Positions 26,113 through 38,149 of a stretch of DNA of 64,000 nt are shown piece after piece. The translations under genes and the position numbers were made by a program. The stretch is from Pelecanus crispus. Taxonomy: Eukaryota > Chordata > Aves > Pelecaniformes > Pelecanidae. The notes beneath the pieces are model-generated. The model was not told the DNA's origin. It did no database searches and saw nothing but the letters and a program-made list of their open reading frames with translations. Each line of letters begins with the position of its first letter. Position 1 is the first letter of the stretch. The stretch is from contig NC_134676.1 in NCBI RefSeq assembly GCF_030463565.1, positions 30,133,228 through 30,197,227 on the forward strand, in the 5' to 3' direction.

Positions 26113-29034
26113 AGCTTCAAGGTAACCACAAAAGTGTAAATAGAGCAGTACAACATTTGAATAGCTTTATTCTGAACACTTAATTTAATACCTAGCATTT
26201 TAAGTAGTAATGGCAGAATTATATGAGCAGGCTACTGCTGCCCTTCAGTGGGTGTTACTGATATAACACTGGAACAGCATGCAGGAAAGGGTGCCAACAC
26301 TGCCAGATAGGAAGAGTTCCTGTAAGAGAGGTCTCTATCTATTTTAGGGTCTTGAAGAAGGTTTAAAAAAAATAAAAATAAACAATTGTGTGATCAGTGT
26401 CTATCACAACAATTGCAAGCAAAGAGAGTCCTGCCACCAAGAGGTTTTCCCTCTCAGAAATTTTCCCTGCCAGAGAGCTGCTCACAGACCCTCACCTGTT
26501 GAAAGCCATGAGGGTGCATGGCTCTCTGCTGGTAAGGTAGCCAGGCCTCACCATTAAGCAAACTTCTTCGTTTAATCTTTAGTGGTCCCAAGAATATGCC
26601 CCAGCAATGCAAAAGAACTGTGGCTTTCTTTTCCTGTTATCCATAGTAATGCTGTAGATCAGGCACTACTTATTTCCAAAAGATCACAAAGGTCACTTCA
26701 ACACTTAGAAAATGGTTTAGAAAAGCTAGCTTGCCCAGCTGTGTAGCATAAGCCCCACCACATGCTGTAGGGATAGTAACCAGCTCATTCAAAACCCATT
26801 ACACTACAAAACTTCACAATAAAGAGTTTACAAATCAAGCCTTCAACAAAACACCCAAATCACTGTGCAAGAAGGATGGAGAGAGGGTACTCCTGAGACA
26901 GGGAAAGGTACTCCTGCAGTTAATCAATCTGACCCCAAATGACTGTCAAATGACTGCCACCCTCTTCCTGTGTTTGGCTTCAGCTGGAGCTAACCTTATT
27001 GCAGAGCTTTGTGTCAGGGGCAAAACTGGTCTTACAAGAGCTGTTGTTTTATTAAGATAATCAAGATGACCACAGAGGACAGAGGCAAGGAAATGAGAAA
27101 TGTTTCCAAATGAGCACATGCTATATACAAATATAGCAAAACACAGTAATCTGTGAGTGATGATACTTCACATTGGTCATTAATGCACCCACTCACTTGC
27201 TCATTTGACTCCAGCAGATCCATGGCCAGGGGTGGCCCTCATTGGTGGGAAAGACAGGATGATGACAGCTGGTTATTTTCTGTTCTTTTAACTCTTTTAT
27301 AATGATCCTGTTACGCTACCCATACATTAACTCCTATTAGTTTCTCTATGCACATGGCAGTGCATGATAGGCCTTATCAAAATATGTGTATTTGGCACTG
27401 AAATCATCCTAGTTTGATTCAATTTGTCCTAGTTCCATATCAAAGTTTTCATACAAACAGTAGATTCCCTTCAACAAGCCAGTAACTTCCTTAGAAATCC
27501 TGTATGTCAGCAAAAGGCTTTCCACACCTGTAAGTACCAGCAAAAAAAACATTTAAAAGTTTGTGCTGCACACAGAGGTACAAGTCTGCGCCTTCAAGTG
27601 TGAGCTTATATTATCCTAAGGAGGTCTAGGGCAGGGCGTTAGCTGTGTTATAGTTACTTTGGCAGCACTTCTAACTTGTATCAATGCAGAGTGGCAAACC
27701 AGGTGCTGTCCCCTCTTCCCATCCCTCTGTCCTGCTCAGCAGGCAAAGCCACAGGTAGGCCAAAGACAGCTTGTTTATAGGCAGCAATGCCTCATGTTTT
27801 TCTGCTCCAACTGCAAGACACATCACTTTGCCCTGCCTTTGCTCTTGTAAAATACATGGCTAGATGTGTACCTGGAAAAAGCAAAAACCCTAAATCACTT
27901 TGCACAGAGAATTCTTCCGTGGGAAAGAGTTAAAGACTGACAAATGTTAATCTTGCAGCTTAACATGTGCCACTTTGCCTTCATTACTGCAGTATCATGA
28001 ACTTCCTCAGGCAAAAGTCTTTGAGAGGCAGGATACTGTCATCTAGCAAGTTTGGGAACTGAAATTCCTGACTTCCAGAGTATGGGAGCCTGTGTGCAAT
28101 TCTGACTTATATCCACAGGTGTCAGTGAAAGACCGGCACTTCCGAGTTTTCTGGAGCAAAAAATCACAGAGCTGGATTGAGCCACAGAAATTTAACACAG
28201 CTAAACTCCAGGACTATAGGCCCATCACCTGGAAAGAATGCAATTTAAAACAGGCTTCATAAGACACAGTTTCCTGGTGATTTCAGAAAAGACCTTTCCT
28301 GAAATGAGGAGGGCTGAACAAATCAGCAGAGCAGTTCCCGACTACACTGATCTAAGCCTTTCCTTTGTGTCACAAAAAGCTGTCTGATTTCTCTTTATTC
28401 CTCAGGTCAGACACTCCCAGTTTCCCCATCCCACAGCTCTTCTTGTGCACTAAATTCCCAGTGTGTTTTCCCTTCCCTCCAGTGGGCTCTGCAGGTCCAA
28501 GCTCATCTTCTCTGTCAGTGCTGGATAACTTCTGCCTCATTTGTGCTTTTACACACCAACCCCATCAAGCTTTTCGTTAATGAGACAGATACAGAGTGCC
28601 TTCTGCAGGCTTTCTAATTAAGGCTTCCCAAACTGTTTTTGCTACTCTGAATGCTACTGAAAGAATGAGGGAGAGGAGAGCTCATGTATGAGATGAGAAG
28701 CACCTTAGACATGGGCGTTTCGAACTCCCCGCTCCCAGCCCGGGCTCACAGCATACACTTGGTCCTTGGGGGCACCAAGACAGGACAGTTTGTGGCAAAG
28801 AGAGGGGGTGGATGCTTGCAGCTGTCCTTAGGGATGTGCAATCAACTAAACTGGTGCATTCTCCATGGGGTTTGCCAGTGCATGATGCTGGGGTATTCAC
28901 ATCTTTGTGATCTCCATCCAGGCAGGGTGCTTCTTTGGAAGCAGACACAGGATAAAGCATCCCTTTGCAAGTACCACCTGGGGCCATTTGGGGATACAGC
29001 TGTATCCTGATACACTCCTACATGCTCTAGTTAA
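26113..29034. other. Non-coding stretch
   Basis: No gene or dispersed repeat recognised. Open frames are all short. Sequence is of ordinary composition with no strong simple repeats. Confidence 0.5.
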
Positions 29035-29118
29035 AGCTGTCCCTGCTCACTGCAGGGGGGTTGGGCTAGATGACCTCTAAAGGTCCCTTCCAACCCAAAG
29101 CATTCTATGATTCTATGA
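29035..29118 (+). mobile_element. CR1 3' tail fragment
   Basis: Contains the standard CR1 3' untranslated block (GGGTTGGGCTAGATGACCTC, then AAAGGTCCCTTCCAACCC) and ends in two ATTCTATG units at about 29102-29117. Only about 85 bases remain, so it is a strongly 5'-truncated copy on the plus strand. The 108-codon frame crossing it (29070-29396) is a chance read-through. Confidence 0.9.
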
Positions 29119-32022
29119 CAGGAGCTACAGATGTAAAGCGACTCCTTGCTGCAAGGGAGAAAAAGGAAAATAGTCTTTCCCAAGAAGATCACTGCTCTGT
29201 ATCATCCTACCTGTATGAGCAAATGCCTACTGATTTTTCATTTGTGCAAAAAAGCCCTGTGTCATGCACCCCTTCCCAGGGTGGTGTGCACACACTCCTC
29301 ATCCTAGGTTCCCTGCAGAAAATCCTCTCTGACGGAGAGCACACTGTGTTGTTAAATCACCCTCCCTTGTCAAAACACAGCCACAGATCAAGCTGAGAGG
29401 CAGCTACATGTCCATTTCACACCACAGCCATAAGTGTCCTCGGCTTCAGCTGAGAGCAGTGCTGAGCACTACCACTGCTAGCCGCCGAGGATGGCACGCT
29501 CCCAGCCAGGCCAAGGCCCCAGGTACCTCCTTCCCTGCTGCTGCTCCTTGGACAGGTGCACCTGGCTGCGGGATGAGGCTGGGGCACAGGTGCCTTGCCT
29601 GGGCACCCGCTGGCCAGCACGCCTGTAAGGGATGACCGGCTGCAGCTCTTTCAGACAGCCAGGAGCTAGGCTTGCTGGGCCTGCAGGTCTTTGTCTCTTC
29701 AGAGGTTTCATTATTGCAATTCTGGAAAGAGTAAATAAAAGGTGTGTGAGCTTCCCCACCCATCCTACAGAGGCTCTCACTTCTGTGAGATTTTATTTTC
29801 CTTTATGTAACTTTTATTAGTTGAGATTTTAAAATAATGTAATAAATGAAAATTTCAGAATTAAGATGGAACTGAGATGGAGGTTTCCAGTGAAACTCAC
29901 AAAATAATGATTGTTCCAGTTGTGATGCTGCTGGCACATTGGTGGGGAAAAAAATATGTGCATGACCATTTCTGAGGTGTGATATTTCTTGTTTTCAGGA
30001 GGAGGGGATAAGGTACAATGCTGCAACCATGCAGGCTGCTTAGAGAAATGGGAAGGAGATATTCCTATGGAAGAACATGGGAAATGGTTCTCTGAGTGCA
30101 CGATGTAGTACATTGAGAAAATTTCCTGCCATGCAATGGAAATTAACATAAACTCTTGCTTTTGTTTTTTTAAATACCATTGTAATATATGAATATATAC
30201 AAATAATTATATATGAATATATAATAATATATTCATATATATAAATATTGTGCCCCTGTGAAAACTCTATTTTTGTGAAAAATTAATGTTTGAGTCCTGA
30301 AGTATGGTAAAAGTTCCCAAACAAAAATGAGTGTTCATTAAATACTTTCATTTTATGTCAAGTGTAACCAGATGTAGAACTACATTATGCTAACTGTTGT
30401 ATCTTTTGAATATGTCACTTTACTTCCAGCTGCTCAAAAATACTTTGGATGACACTGGAAGAGCAACTGAACCAACATTACAGCCCGTACAGGTTTACAC
30501 TAGTCTGCACTATTTGCTGTCAATGAAGCAGTTTCATGCTTTGCAATTTACAAATGATCATTCTGATTACAGAAAATGTCTCCAGTTGCCATTCTCCATC
30601 ATAATCTGTAGAACACCTACATGGTATTCAAGGCAAAAGTTCCTTCTGCTTTGGAAGCCACAACTATTCTGTTGTGTTGTCCCACTCAGATAATTTGGGG
30701 TTTGGCCATTTTTTTTTTAGGAAAATAGTTTCATTAGAACTAAATCCACTTCTGTTAGCCTTGCAGACTATCCCTATCATGTAGAAAGGGATGTTTGGTG
30801 CTCACATTTGTGTTAAGATAGTGAAACAAGACCCCTGTAGTGCCATATGTGGTGGAAGTCGGAAGAATCAACAGCAAAGACATTTTACTTCAATTCTATG
30901 CCCAAGACAAACTTTCCAAATCTGGACTCTGCCTAAGAGGTCCATGTATGTGAGGTACGGTCCTGTCTCACCAGCTGGCTGCCTGAGTCAAGTTTATGCA
31001 GCTGTGTTGTACCAGAGCTAGGACTTGCATCCTTGGCAGACAGGCAGCAAAACCCTGGGGTGGAAGAAGGTTATAGGAGAGAGACAGTGAGACACTATTG
31101 CTGAGCTCCTACCTCTCAGAGAAGTAAAAAAATGTACTAGTGTTTGTGTGGGGTGGGGGTTGTTGGAAAGTACAGTCAGTACTGCCTCTGCTGCAGATTG
31201 CCCTTGTAGCTGCCGGTGCTTGCTGGTATTTGAGCAATTTGGTTTGAACTAAGTAATAAGTATTTAAGGAGTTATAACTAGATTTTTGTTGTTGCTGTTG
31301 TTCTAGCAAGCTTCCTGTACAGCAAATCTTGAGGACAAAGCAACCCTAAGCTCTGCAGGAGCTGGAAAATGCTGTGCAGCCTCAGTTGTTGAAAGGACGA
31401 CAGTGTTGAATTTTTATGTTTTACTTCAAGAGGTTTGCTGAAGGACTTCTGGACTCTGCACTTAATCAGACAAGATTTCTTTCGAAGTAAGGACTGAGTT
31501 AGGATTTATGGATTGTCTGTACATAGGGGAAACAAATAGTAGACAATCTGTCAGCTACTGCTTGCTTTTGTAACCCATGAATAAAGCCAATCCCACAGAA
31601 GGCAAATGTCACCTCTGTGTAGCCAGGAGGCATGTAAGCAAAACAGATTATTTTGTGACAATATGGTGTGATTTATTTTGCATTCATGTTTCGGAAAATT
31701 GCAAATACATGTACATCAATTGCATTCTACATATTATATGTATATGCTTTTGGATACAAAAGAAACTAAGTTCAAGTAACTTTCTGCTGTGCTCAGCATC
31801 TGATGCTTCAGCCACTGGTTTATGGTGGGTGACCACTTTTTTCAACCCTGTCATGCTCCATGTGCTTTCATGCTGCCCTGTGACTGCCTGCAGGACCAGC
31901 CACCCCACCATTGTACCCAGAAGCAGATGGGGAAGGGAAGACCCCACGCTGCTCCAGGCAACATCATATCCCACATGCTTTCCTAGTGTGCCATCCTTCT
32001 ACCCAATGGGAAAAAGGGTTGA
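29119..32022. other. Non-coding stretch left of the polymerase relic
   Basis: No exon recognised. 29410-29640 is locally GC-rich with overlapping frames on both strands but no domain. An AT-rich block with a palindrome lies at 30180-30250. If the DNA virus-like element that left the polymerase relic extended leftwards, its N-terminal polymerase part or other genes would lie in about 31000-32020. I could not recognise any there, and the 220-codon plus frame from 31577 runs in a different frame from the relic and looks accidental. Confidence 0.45.
30209..30240. repeat. Perfect AT-rich palindrome, 14-bp arms
   Basis: Left arm 30209-30222 (ATATATGAATATAT) and right arm 30227-30240 (ATATATTCATATAT) are exact reverse complements separated by a 4-base loop, AATA. 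The surrounding 70 bases are almost pure A and T. It could form a hairpin or cruciform. No coding or transposon context was found. Confidence 0.9.
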
Positions 32023-32040
32023 GGGATTTTTAAGCCAAAT

Positions 32041-32460
32041 GACAGTGTCAGATATCCCAAGACCTGTTTCCTACTTTTGCACGATGGACATAATTATGGT
32101 GTTAAGGATGCCAGGAAGGCTTTTGGGGAGAGAAGTTTCTGTAAGCTTTGTCATACATTGTATAACTACACCCAGGGCTGTAAATACTATTGCTGGCTCT
32201 GCTTGCCTCATAACCATGCAGGTGACAAGGGTAAGGTGAGCCAGCTGCAGGCTCCTGTGCAGTTCTGGGGAACGCTTACAGATTTTACAGAATGCTTATG
32301 TTTTTTCTGTAAAAAGTACAATGCCTATGTAGGAAAATATCACAAACATGAGGTCTAGAAGTGCAGACTGCATTGTCAACAGATGTGTAATGTAAACCAG
32401 CAGCAGTGTTTTGTGCCCATGATCAAAACTCCAGAGGCAGGGCAGGGCTGTACTGGTCAA
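32041..32460 (+). other. Polymerase relic: N-terminal cysteine-rich region
   Basis: In frame 1, RYPKTCFLLLHDGH is followed by a CKLC...C..YCWLC cluster, then ECLCFFC and, after the stop at 32356, KCRLHC...C....C. Paired CxxC motifs after an LHDGH block are what I know from the N-terminal half of vertebrate Polinton/adintovirus polymerases, where they lie just before the exonuclease. The cysteines suggest zinc binding in the ancestor. Some expected His or Cys positions appear already lost. Confidence 0.75.
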
Positions 32461-32500
32461 TGACCGGGGACGTATGCAGAAAAGCAGGACACAAACCATA

Positions 32501-33035
32501 AACTACATTTTTGACATGGAGGTAGGACTGGATGCCCACTGGGATGTGGAAGAAAGGGGAAAGGGGAGGGGGAAAGACCTGAATGGGAATGAGATTTTAA
32601 AGAGGACACATGACTCATAGAGATAATTCAGCTGTTTATGGACACAAAGTTTCAGAGCTGCACTTTCCTAGCAGATAATTCCAAAAGCTATGATGGCTAT
32701 TTCACTGCTAGTCAGCTTCTGAAGGAAAAACTGGATGTGCAATTTATCCCCCAAGGTGGTGAACTCATATGCATAGAAGTCACCAGCCTAATTATACATT
32801 TCACTGACTCTAAATTTTTTACCCCAGCATTCCCCAAGATTTGGGTGTCAGGGTCTGCCCATTTTTTCAACACTGCTCAAAACAAAGTTATGCGGGGCCT
32901 CTTTGATCACCAGGACATTATGGGGTGGGTGGCATGATGCTTGAAGAGAAAAAGCTGTTCTCAGCATGGCACATAGCTAGTCAGGAGAAGATTTCTGGCT
33001 TTTAAAAAGAACCGAGTTACTATTGCCAGCATGAT
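32501..33035 (+). other. Polymerase relic: 3'-5' exonuclease motifs
   Basis: Three exonuclease motifs occur in order. Exo I is YIFDMEV (32504-32524, DxE). Exo II is NSKSYDGYF (32677-32703, Asp at 32692-32694). Exo III is YCQHD (33021-33035, YxxxD). They sit in frames 2, 1 and 3 respectively, so the reading frame broke at least twice within this domain. Exo II is followed in frame by FIPQGGELICIEV. Order and spacing fit a family B proofreading exonuclease, whose catalytic carboxylates bind two metal ions. Confidence 0.82.
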
Positions 33036-33280
33036 GTAAAAATTTTGAGGGAGGCCTGCAGATCGGACAGGAATGAGATTATGGTGATAAGCCATCTCTG
33101 AGAAAGGGAGCAATGGAAAAGTGGAGGTTTATCTCCGTAGAGATCCCTTTCTGTACACGATGCTGCCCTCTGCTTGCACATCCATGTAATGGTTTACGTG
33201 CCTCAAACCTAACATTGCAGCACTCCTCCCTCCAGGCGGCATTCTGTCTGCATTACAAAGTAACCCCCAATGAAGAGATA

Positions 33281-33973
33281 AATTACTATGATTTTACTAG
33301 CCTCTATCCCTTCATCAACAAAATATAAGCCATACCCTCTTGTGCACCCCAAAGCTATTTTTGACAATTTTGACACCCTGACAGCCTGGTTTGGGATGGT
33401 CGAAGCAAAGATCTACCCACCTCATGGGCCCTTTTTCCCTTGAGAGTCCATGGCAAGCTATCTTTTCCCTTATGCTACTCTTGCACTGAAACCTGCCAGG
33501 CCCCCTGCACCCAGTGATGAAGAAAGAACCCATGTGGGCATGTGGTGTTCCCGGGACTGAACAAAGGTCTGCAGGAGGGCTACAAGTTTTTTCAAGGTTT
33601 TGCATGGAGTGATAGCAGCCTCTTCTCAAATTGCATAAAACTGCACCTCCACCAGAAGCAGGAAACATCAGGCTACCCAGCCTGGTGCACAGATGATAAC
33701 AAAAAATCTAAATATGTTGAAGATTACAGGCAGAAAGAAGATGACCTTTTCTGGGCTGAATATATGAAGAAAAACCATGCCAAATGCCAAACTGCAAAAC
33801 TGTTTTTAAATTCTCTGTGGGGAAAATTTGGATGGAGATCCAACCTCCCCAACACCACCATCATAAGAGAACCAGATGAGTTGCATGTTTACCTGTTTTC
33901 TCTGGCTTATGATGTGTGCTCCTGTCTTTTTTTGATGAGGGATTCATCCTTCACATGGCTGCTGCTCATATGA
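33281..33973 (+). other. Polymerase relic: palm motifs A and B
   Basis: Motif A is YYDFTSLYP (33284-33310; catalytic Asp codon 33290-33292). After a one-base shift the frame continues with YKPYPLVHPKAIFDNF. Motif B is KLFLNSLWGKFG (33797-33832), the KxxxNSxYG pattern with Trp in place of Tyr. Between them a block with GYPAWC (about 33674-33691) matches a conserved spot in this polymerase family as I recall it. Motif C (normally DTDS) is not visible after 33973. Weak possible continuation in 33974-34183 was not convincing. Confidence 0.85.
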
Positions 33974-36900
33974 GTGAGCTGCATGTACTCTCTCACACAG
34001 TATCCATTCCCAAAATTGGGCTGCAGTGGTTTTGCTGGTGTTTGCTCATCACCATGTGGCCTGCATACAGGGCCACAAAATTTGTGTCATGAACTTGAAA
34101 GGGCACTTAGCATAATTGCATCTAAAAGTGTCATTATTTACACACCCACTAACAACAAAGTCTGGCAGCTGTCCCAGAAATGAATTTTCCTGGCTGCTGA
34201 CATGACTGATGGATGGTGTGGTGAGCACTTTTGTGCCCACTTGGTCCATACAGTGCAGTCAATGGGCAAAGGGAGCTCCTCCACCACCACCCAGCCTCTC
34301 CATCTGACACTTCCCTTAAGATATAGCTTGTGATTCACGGGCCCACTGGCTGTTTTCCTGGTTCATGTGGTCCTTTTTGGGAATACCTTAGGGTCTTTTT
34401 CTTAGTTGAAAGAAATATTTCACTATTGGGTCCACATCCAGCCTGTAGGTTTAAGTCACGTAACCCAGCTCACAGCTTTCTCCAAAATCCCATCTGATGG
34501 TATATAAGCTGATGAGATTCAACTGCAGCATTGGTCAGCTCCAGTTCCAAGGCTCTGTGGGCACACAAAGCAAGCAAATTAATTTTTTGTCATTTCTGTT
34601 ACAAGGATGTAAGTGGAGACTAGATCTATGTGGACCTTGAGATTACAATATAGGGAAATTTTTGAGAGGGCTATTACAAAGGGCCTGAGCTGAAGTCTCC
34701 TTACTTAACAAGAGTCTTTCCTCGCATTTCATAGATTTAAAAAACAGTATCCTCATGCACATCCTAAGCAACCCTGATACTATGAATCATGCATTTTTAA
34801 TGTATCACTAACATCTGTCTCATTTCATGCTAAGGAACTTGGCCAACAGAGCACAAAGAGGATCTTTACTAGCTAAAATATAGAGAAAACCATCCACGGA
34901 GGAAAAAGAAATTGAAAAAAAAAATATCTAACATGTAGCCCAAAAGCTTAGACATGGACATATTTTGTAGTAGTCATCTACCAAGATTTCTCAAACAACT
35001 ATGTACAACTTAGGTAACCCAAACATCATCTGCCTAATTATTGTGAACTAAAGGGAAAGAAAAATTCAGACCTTTTGTATCCTAGTTTTGTTCTTTTCCA
35101 TTTCATTTAAATAGCACATGGAATTTCTCTCTTTGTCCTGGTTTTTGGGCTTCTGTATTTCTTGCTTTATAAATTATTTTTAAGGCTAACCTCCACCTGG
35201 TTTCATCTTCCTTCCTACCTACCTGCTTGTTCTGTGCAACTAAAGTATGCATTCTCCTTTGCAGCTGATGAACACGGATATATTTTTAGTGCAAAGTCTG
35301 CATTGTAATGCTACCAATAATCCCGTATCATGGATTTGCTCTCAGGTAAAAAAAACTCCTATTGGGCAGGAGTGTTGTCAGCTTTGCCTTCTGTGCATTG
35401 CATGTGCTTTTCTGCAATCCCAAACAGTAAGAGGGTGGAAGAGAACTCCAATTTAGATAACCTGTATTTTAGGACTATTGGTTATAAATACAGCTCTCTG
35501 ACTGTGATCATGTTACTCTCAGTTATGTACTACATGCAGCTGAGGTCTTTTATCCTGTATTTAGTCTGCCATCTCTTCCGCTCAAGGGTATTTTTTTCAC
35601 CTCATGTTTGTGCAGTGCCTCACACTACTCACATGAGGCCAGAGTTATGAAGTGGGAAACTGCACAGGACGAAGAGGCGCCAGCACTGTATGGAAATATG
35701 GGTTGAGAAAGGAGGTTTTGAGGTTAGTGGGGAAGATAAAGAGACTGAAAAGTAATTTTTATTTTTGTTAAGAATATTATGATCTTTTCAGGTTGCTATT
35801 TAAGAGGTGACGACTAGGAAAGTGAGCTGAAACACTTAAAATGGATGTACACAACAATTTAATTCTCAATTTATTTCACTCACTGCAAAAGATACAACAC
35901 ACCCATGGTCATGTTTTTCCAAAGCCATGGCTCAAGGCACACTAAAACAGTCTCCTTTTTTCACCTTGACTTGGAGCATTGAGTTTAATTTCCATCTTGT
36001 TAAGAACAAAATCTTAATTAAAATGAGAAATCTGCTGGGGGTGGGGGTCGTTGTTTACAAGGCTATATCCTGCATACAGATGAGTAATTAGACTGCACTA
36101 GATATGGTGGTTTGCCTTTATGACTGCAAGATGACTTACTTTCATCAGATAAATATGCAAACAGGGCATAACAGAGACTTAATATTAAAGTCGTCACTAG
36201 CAGTTTGAGATGTTTTGAGTTACATCAAAAGAAATAGTTCCCACAGAGAACACAAGTTGCACAGTCCAAAGCCTGGTTTTGTTATTGCACCGGGGGCGCA
36301 GGGGGTGTGGGGGAGTTCATCATTGCATAGATTTGCATTACAAGAAAGTAACATCACAAAATTCCATTATTTCTCTTCTAGCCTGACCCAAAGGAAAAAG
36401 AACAGAGCAGCAACAAATGTTCTTTGGAAAGAGTACGTTTCATTCAGCAATAATATGTGAATGACAGTATATAGCAGAATTAACAATGAGGTGTGAAACT
36501 GAAGACTCGTTGGATAGGGGGACCTGTGCTGAATGTGTCTGTACTGGAACAGCCCCATCCCTATCACTTGTGGTACATAACCAACTTGGGGGAGTATAGA
36601 AATACAACCTCCCTCCTTTTGTCATTGCAGAGTTGAGACATGGGGAAGTAATAGGCTTGTCAGAGTCATAAAAAGCTGAACAGTCCCCAGTTCTGGTTTG
36701 TGCTCAGAAACACACCTTTCAGGTGCATTTGGGCTGTTTTATCACGACAATAAGGTAGGTCTGGTGTGGTGGCTGCCCCCAAGCCCTTTGAACCAATGGA
36801 AACAAGGAGGCAGAAACACAGCTGTCTCCATAAGGAGTCATTGCTGTGTGAACAGAGCAAATGAAACTCACAGAAAAGTGAGGGGGCAGAGAACAAAGGA

Positions 36901-38149
36901 AGAAATACATGAGCAGGAAGGGGAGGGAGGTAGGTAAGAGACAAAATGCAGGGGTAAAGGACCTGAATCAACAAAGCAGGTAAGGAGAAAGGCACCTCCT
37001 TCTAAAGGTAGTAACCCTTGCACCTATCTCACAAAATACGTAGTAAAAGATCCCACCACATAGCAAGGAATACTTGTTTACTGAAGACATTCACAACCTT
37101 CAATAAAGCACACGCCAGCTGGCTGGTGATCCACGGCCTCCTCCTTTCAGTAGGAGTTGGGGTATCTGACCTGCCTGCAGAGCAGTTTGAACTGGAGGTG
37201 TAAGAGAGCATCTGGATGCACATCGGTGTGGACTGCAGCTGTGAATTCCCACAGGTTAGCTCAGGACACCTGGTGCACTTATCTTTCCAGCTCCACACTT
37301 TTATTACTGACTAGACATGCTGCCAAACCTGAGGCAACACGTTGATAGCACAGCTTGTCTTACTCATAGTTAATAATGGACTTACAGAAATTAGTTATTA
37401 CGATAATCATAAAAATTTAAAAAAGATGGTGCTATCGGCAGCATGTAATACTGAATGGTGAAACAGCAGTCCTCTGAATTCCCTTCTCTTCCCTTCCTAG
37501 TGATTCAGCCCACCTGCTCACTTCTGTGGCTTCTGGGATTTCACACCTGTTTTCTTAATACTTTGATTCAAGGAGGTGCCTTACAAAGAAAAGCAACTAG
37601 AGACACTCCTCTAGTGCAAACTTGTATGGCACTTCATGCTGAGTTCAAGGCTGTTTTTTTAATGAAAGATAAGTAACGTTCATGGACATCTCTACAACAA
37701 CTAGAGGTTTCTATTTTGGTAAAAACCAAATGAGCAAGTAACCTTTGCAAGATGACTTTGAGGATCCAAATCCAGCCCCCATTAAGCAGATATTCAAAAG
37801 TTCCTCACTCACTGGTAATCATCCCATGTTTGCAGCACAACCCTTCTGTAATTCTGCAAAGAGTAACACAGAAACAACAAAAAAGTGTGTTTAAAAAAAT
37901 GATTCAGAGCTCTGCTTTTTCAGCAAGTGGATTGTGATGATTTTGGAAGAACTGTCTCCTAAACTAGTGTTTCACAGAGACTAGATGATCATTTTGAGAG
38001 ACATGCTGTATCTTCATCTTTTTCCATGAGGCTACGTAGCTGCAAAATAGTATCTCCTTTCCTCCAAGAACTACTAGGTCAGGCTGTCCCATTTTTTTGG
38101 ACACTGGATTTAACAATCATACCTGTTCCTGTGGGACTTAAGAACCATG
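33974..38149. other. Non-coding stretch right of the polymerase relic
   Basis: This is where polymerase motif C, the polymerase C-terminus or further Polinton genes would be expected if the element had been whole. I looked for DTDS, integrase-type and capsid-type blocks on both strands and saw none that I can defend. Open frames are short. No terminal inverted repeat could be matched by eye. The rest is ordinary unique-looking DNA. Confidence 0.45.

Larger units (their letters stand above)
32023..33973 (+). pseudogene. Relic of protein-primed DNA polymerase B (Polinton/Maverick or adintovirus-like)
   Basis: A decayed family B DNA polymerase of the protein-primed type found in Polinton/Maverick elements and related DNA viruses. 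Pieces occur in the correct order but jump between frames. Frame 1, 32023-32355: LLLHDGH block and first cysteine cluster. Frame 1, 32359-32460: second cysteine cluster. Frame 2, about 32471-32617: Exo I. Frame 1, about 32626-32934: Exo II. Frame 3, 33018-33098: Exo III. Frame 2, 33113-33325: motif A. Frame 3, 33324-33440; frame 2, 33455-33514 (cysteine-rich); frame 3, 33513-33557. Frame 2, 33560-33970: motif B. Stops lie at 32020, 32356, 32461, 32618, 32935, 33099, 33441, 33515, 33558 and 33971, and one extra A near 33320 shifts the frame. About 650 codons are traceable, against roughly 1000 or more usual for the family. Motif C was not found. It cannot make an active enzyme. No integrase, ATPase, protease or capsid gene was recognised beside it. 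Confidence 0.85.

Noticed and set aside
29070..29396. 108-codon plus-strand ORF
   Set aside because: Starts inside the CR1 tail and continues into unique DNA without any domain.
31577..32239. 220-codon plus-strand ORF as the start of the polymerase
   Set aside because: It runs in frame 2 while the recognisable polymerase blocks at 32041-32460 are in frame 1; its own translation shows no family motif.
33315..33668. 117-codon minus-strand ORF
   Set aside because: Antisense to the polymerase relic, whose plus-strand motifs explain this sequence.
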